DNA of 6,942 nucleotides from Myxococcales bacterium. Lineage in GTDB: Bacteria > Myxococcota_C > UBA6777. The stretch covers positions 1 to 6,942 of the forward strand of contig JALTMC010000174.1 in assembly GCA_027005175.1 (NCBI GenBank), read 5' to 3'. Below are positions 5,025 to 6,942 of this stretch, piece after piece. The position numbers and the translations under genes were made by a program. The notes beneath the pieces are model-generated. The model had not been told where the DNA came from. It saw nothing but the letters and a program-made list of their open reading frames with translations, and did not search any database. How positions within the stretch are numbered: position 1 is the stretch's first letter; each line of letters starts with the position of its first letter.

Positions 5025-6837
5025 GGCTTATACGGGATCCTCTTTTGTATTTTTGCTGCATCATCCGGAGCCAGTGAGGAAAGTCTTGTTGGATGGTCAT
5101 GTTGATATGTTGTGCTTCTTTGAAGCGTCGTTGACGACGTAGAAATAGGATGAGTCGGATGCGTGCATTGGGTGAGCGTTTGCCCAGGCGTAGGACTTCA
5201 TCTCGCAGCGTCTGTTCCGCTTGTTTGAGTTGTCCCATTTGTTCGTGGGCTTTGGCGATTCCAAAGTGAGCGAGTGTAAAAGTTGGTTTGATGCGAAGTG
5301 CTGCCTGAAACTCCGCCATTGCTTGCTTTGGCTTCCTTCGTCTTAATAGTTCTGATGCGTAGATATACCTTGCTTTTACGCTGTTGGGAGTATTCTGTGA
5401 AGCGTAGGCAAACAGGGTGAGGTGGGAACTCCATTGGCTTGTATAATCGTAGGTGATGGCAGACCAGGAGAGTACAATCACGACATAGAGTGTGACCCAC
5501 AGAGTGCGTACTTTTTCATAGTTCTGGAGAAAGAAGCGGAGTGATGCTGCAAGTCCGATACAAAATGGAACAGACACAAGAAAGAGCCAGCGGTCTGCCA
5601 TGATGATTGGGCCTGTGACGACGGTGTTGGAGATGGGGAGATAAGCAAGGAACCCAAGGGCGATTAACAGGCGAGTTCTGGAGGAAGATTGGAACCAGAG
5701 AAAAGCGAGTCCGAACAGTAGAGTGAGACCTGCTCCAAAACGCCAAGTCAGTGGAGAGGTGAGGAGTGGGACAGCGTTGTAGGTCCTGTCGGGAGATAGG
5801 CTGATGGGCATCACCAGCAGTTCGAAATATCTCCAAAGCAACATGGGCGCGTTGAGCAGCTTGGTTCCCCAACTTGCTGCCATTAAGGGGTTGTCGTGTG
5901 AGCCATGTGGGAACTTCGTAAAGAAGCTTCCGAGCATACGATATCGCATCCAGAGAAAGAGAACAGTCACGATTCCATACAAAGTGTATTGTAACCACGG
6001 TAGATGTTTGAGCGTATAGAGTAGAGTTGGTTGCCGTTCTTTTTGTGAGGGAGGGGTTTCGTCTTGGTCGTTGGCCATCTTGGGTTGGCTTGCGGCATCA
6101 TAAGTTGGTCGCGGTTCTTTTTGTGAGGGAGAAGTTTCGTCTACAGTTGAGAGAGTCTCTGTTGAGGTTGCTCTCTCTGTTCTGGATGGGATCTTTGTTG
6201 GAGCCAGAGGGGTGGAAGCGGAGGTCTCTGTTTTTATGGGAAGGTGAAGGTCAAGTAACATGGCTGCGGCAGGAAAGATCACAAACAGCTCTTTGCTGCA
6301 CAATCCTAGAAAGACAATGAGCAGGTTGAATGGGCCGGCGAGGGGGTGTGTGCTTCGATGAAGCCAGAGACTTAGGAGAAAGAGAAAGGCCATCAGGAGG
6401 TCGGCACGTCCTGCGATAGAGGCAACGATCTCTGTGTGTACAGGGTGGACTGCAAAGAGGAGACCGGCCATCCATGCCACCAACATAGAGAAGCTTAGCA
6501 AGCGTGCAAAAGCAACGACACCAAGACATACTCCAAGCATCCATAGGATTTGGGTGATGGCAAAGGGAGTGGGGTTGGGGCCAAAGAGATGGTACTCCAA
6601 CCACAGGTCTGCGACCGCAAAAGGCCGATAGGAACCGATGGATTTGTGGCGTGGTCGTCCCCAGTAGTCTGTGGTTAATATTCGATGGAGAGACCAGGGG
6701 CCTTTCACCACAGGTTGTCTTTTGAGTAGGCGACCGCCATCATAGACGAATCGTTGAAATTGGAGCGAGGGGCTGTAAATCAGACCCAGCGTAAGGAATA
6801 GGCCCAGCAAGCCCCAACGTTTCCAGGACCTTGTCAT
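5020..6837 (-). CDS. TMTC-like multi-pass membrane protein with C-terminal TPRs (putative GT-C glycosyltransferase)
   Basis: 605 residues from ATG 6837; AAGGAG is 6 bases upstream. A GTG at 6840 is in frame but sits only 2-3 bases after the Shine-Dalgarno. The layout matches the TMTC (PMT_4/DUF1736) family, whose eukaryotic members are ER O-mannosyltransferases: a first membrane helix (8-23), a non-cytoplasmic loop with VYDGGR (31-36), TDYWG (56-60) and SYRP (69-72), then HPVHTE (131-136), GRADLL (143-148) and SKE (181-183), the DUF1736-like part with LSPDRTYN (347-354) and ADRW (414-417), and about eleven hydrophobic segments in all. Residues 484-585 contain two or three TPR-like helix pairs (KPKQAMAEFQAALRIKP; GQLKQAEQTL). 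The YDD usual in the first loop is YDGG here, so one acidic residue is lost. Residues 200-275 are a hydrophilic Ser/Thr/Pro/Glu linker with a duplicated block. It probably transfers a sugar from a lipid carrier at the inner membrane; acceptor unknown, and activity uncertain. Confidence 0.85.
   Translation of the reverse strand: MTRSWKRWGLLGLFLTLGLIYSPSLQFQRFVYDGGRLLKRQPVVKGPWSLHRILTTDYWGRPRHKSIGSYRPFAVADLWLEYHLFGPNPTPFAITQILWMLGVCLGVVAFARLLSFSMLVAWMAGLLFAVHPVHTEIVASIAGRADLLMAFLFLLSLWLHRSTHPLAGPFNLLIVFLGLCSKELFVIFPAAAMLLDLHLPIKTETSASTPLAPTKIPSRTERATSTETLSTVDETSPSQKEPRPTYDAASQPKMANDQDETPPSQKERQPTLLYTLKHLPWLQYTLYGIVTVLFLWMRYRMLGSFFTKFPHGSHDNPLMAASWGTKLLNAPMLLWRYFELLVMPISLSPDRTYNAVPLLTSPLTWRFGAGLTLLFGLAFLWFQSSSRTRLLIALGFLAYLPISNTVVTGPIIMADRWLFLVSVPFCIGLAASLRFFLQNYEKVRTLWVTLYVVIVLSWSAITYDYTSQWSSHLTLFAYASQNTPNSVKARYIYASELLRRRKPKQAMAEFQAALRIKPTFTLAHFGIAKAHEQMGQLKQAEQTLRDEVLRLGKRSPNARIRLILFLRRQRRFKEAQHINMTIQQDFPHWLRMMQQKYKRGSRISR
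6025..6142 (-). repeat. 40-bp duplication, period 78 bp, inside the TMTC-like gene
   Basis: Copies at 6025-6064 and 6103-6142 match at 36 of 40 positions. They encode DETPPSQKERQPT (residues 259-271) and DETSPSQKEPRPT (233-245) in the hydrophilic linker, 26 codons apart, so the frame is kept. It looks like a recent in-frame duplication in a region under little constraint. Confidence 0.85.
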
Positions 6838-6840
6838 CAC

Positions 6841-6942
6841 ATTCTCCTTGTTGTCTTATCAGAAAAACAACTTTTATGTTGTGGGCATGGAAACCCCCTC
6901 CCGATCGCGGGCTTGGTAGAATCTACAAGACGAAGTCCGGAT
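6841..6942 (-). other. Upstream region of the TMTC-like gene with short alternative hairpins
   Basis: 102 bases to the window edge with no gene visible. In the direction of the gene, ACAAC-ataaaa-GTTGT (6882-6867) is followed by a T run, and the same GTTGT (6871-6867) can instead pair with ACAAC (6854-6850), which touches the ribosome binding site. The stems are only 5 bp, so a leader-type control is a possibility and no more. I could not call a promoter. Confidence 0.3.
6843..6849 (-). promoter_or_regulatory. Ribosome binding site of the TMTC-like gene
   Basis: On the minus strand it reads AAGGAGA. Spacing favours ATG 6837 over the GTG at 6840 as start codon. Confidence 0.7.

Overview
The window looks like bacterial chromosome of about 50% GC from a Gram-negative lineage. 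Two points suggest an envelope with a periplasm: a lipoprotein-type signal followed by a long Ser/Thr/Glu/Pro-rich tether, and a polytopic membrane protein with a TPR tail. The tether style and the mix of genes would suit a deltaproteobacterial or myxobacterial-like lineage, but that is an impression and not a proof. I see no phage, transposon, CRISPR array, tRNA or rRNA.

Layout: (1) 1-315, + strand, the C-terminal part of a gene that starts outside the window, a small beta-rich protein with faint resemblance to the P19/Tp34 periplasmic iron-protein fold. (2) 446-1522, - strand, an SGNH/GDSL-type hydrolase with a lipoprotein signal. (3) 1791-3995, + strand, a full-length RecD2-type (RecD-like) 5'-3' DNA helicase, divergent from the hydrolase. 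(4) 4256-4909, + strand, a 217-residue protein of no family I recognise. (5) 5020-6837, - strand, a TMTC-like (PMT_4/DUF1736-type) multi-pass membrane protein with C-terminal TPRs, probably a GT-C fold glycosyltransferase or a relative of one.

The genes do not form one operon or pathway: orientation alternates, spacers are 110-270 bases, and functions differ (envelope lipoprotein, DNA repair, unknown, membrane glycosylation). RecD2 and the 217-residue gene share a strand but are 260 bases apart, with a weak terminator-like structure between them.

The most unusual non-coding signal is in the two convergent spacers (316-445 and 4910-5019). Each holds a pair of about 28-base imperfect direct repeats with the same 72-base period, and in both cases the repeats lie in frame with the gene just upstream, after its stop codon. 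They may be one degenerate repeat family. The TMTC-like gene has its own separate 40-base duplication (period 78) in a hydrophilic linker. I found no convincing evidence of a new multi-gene system.
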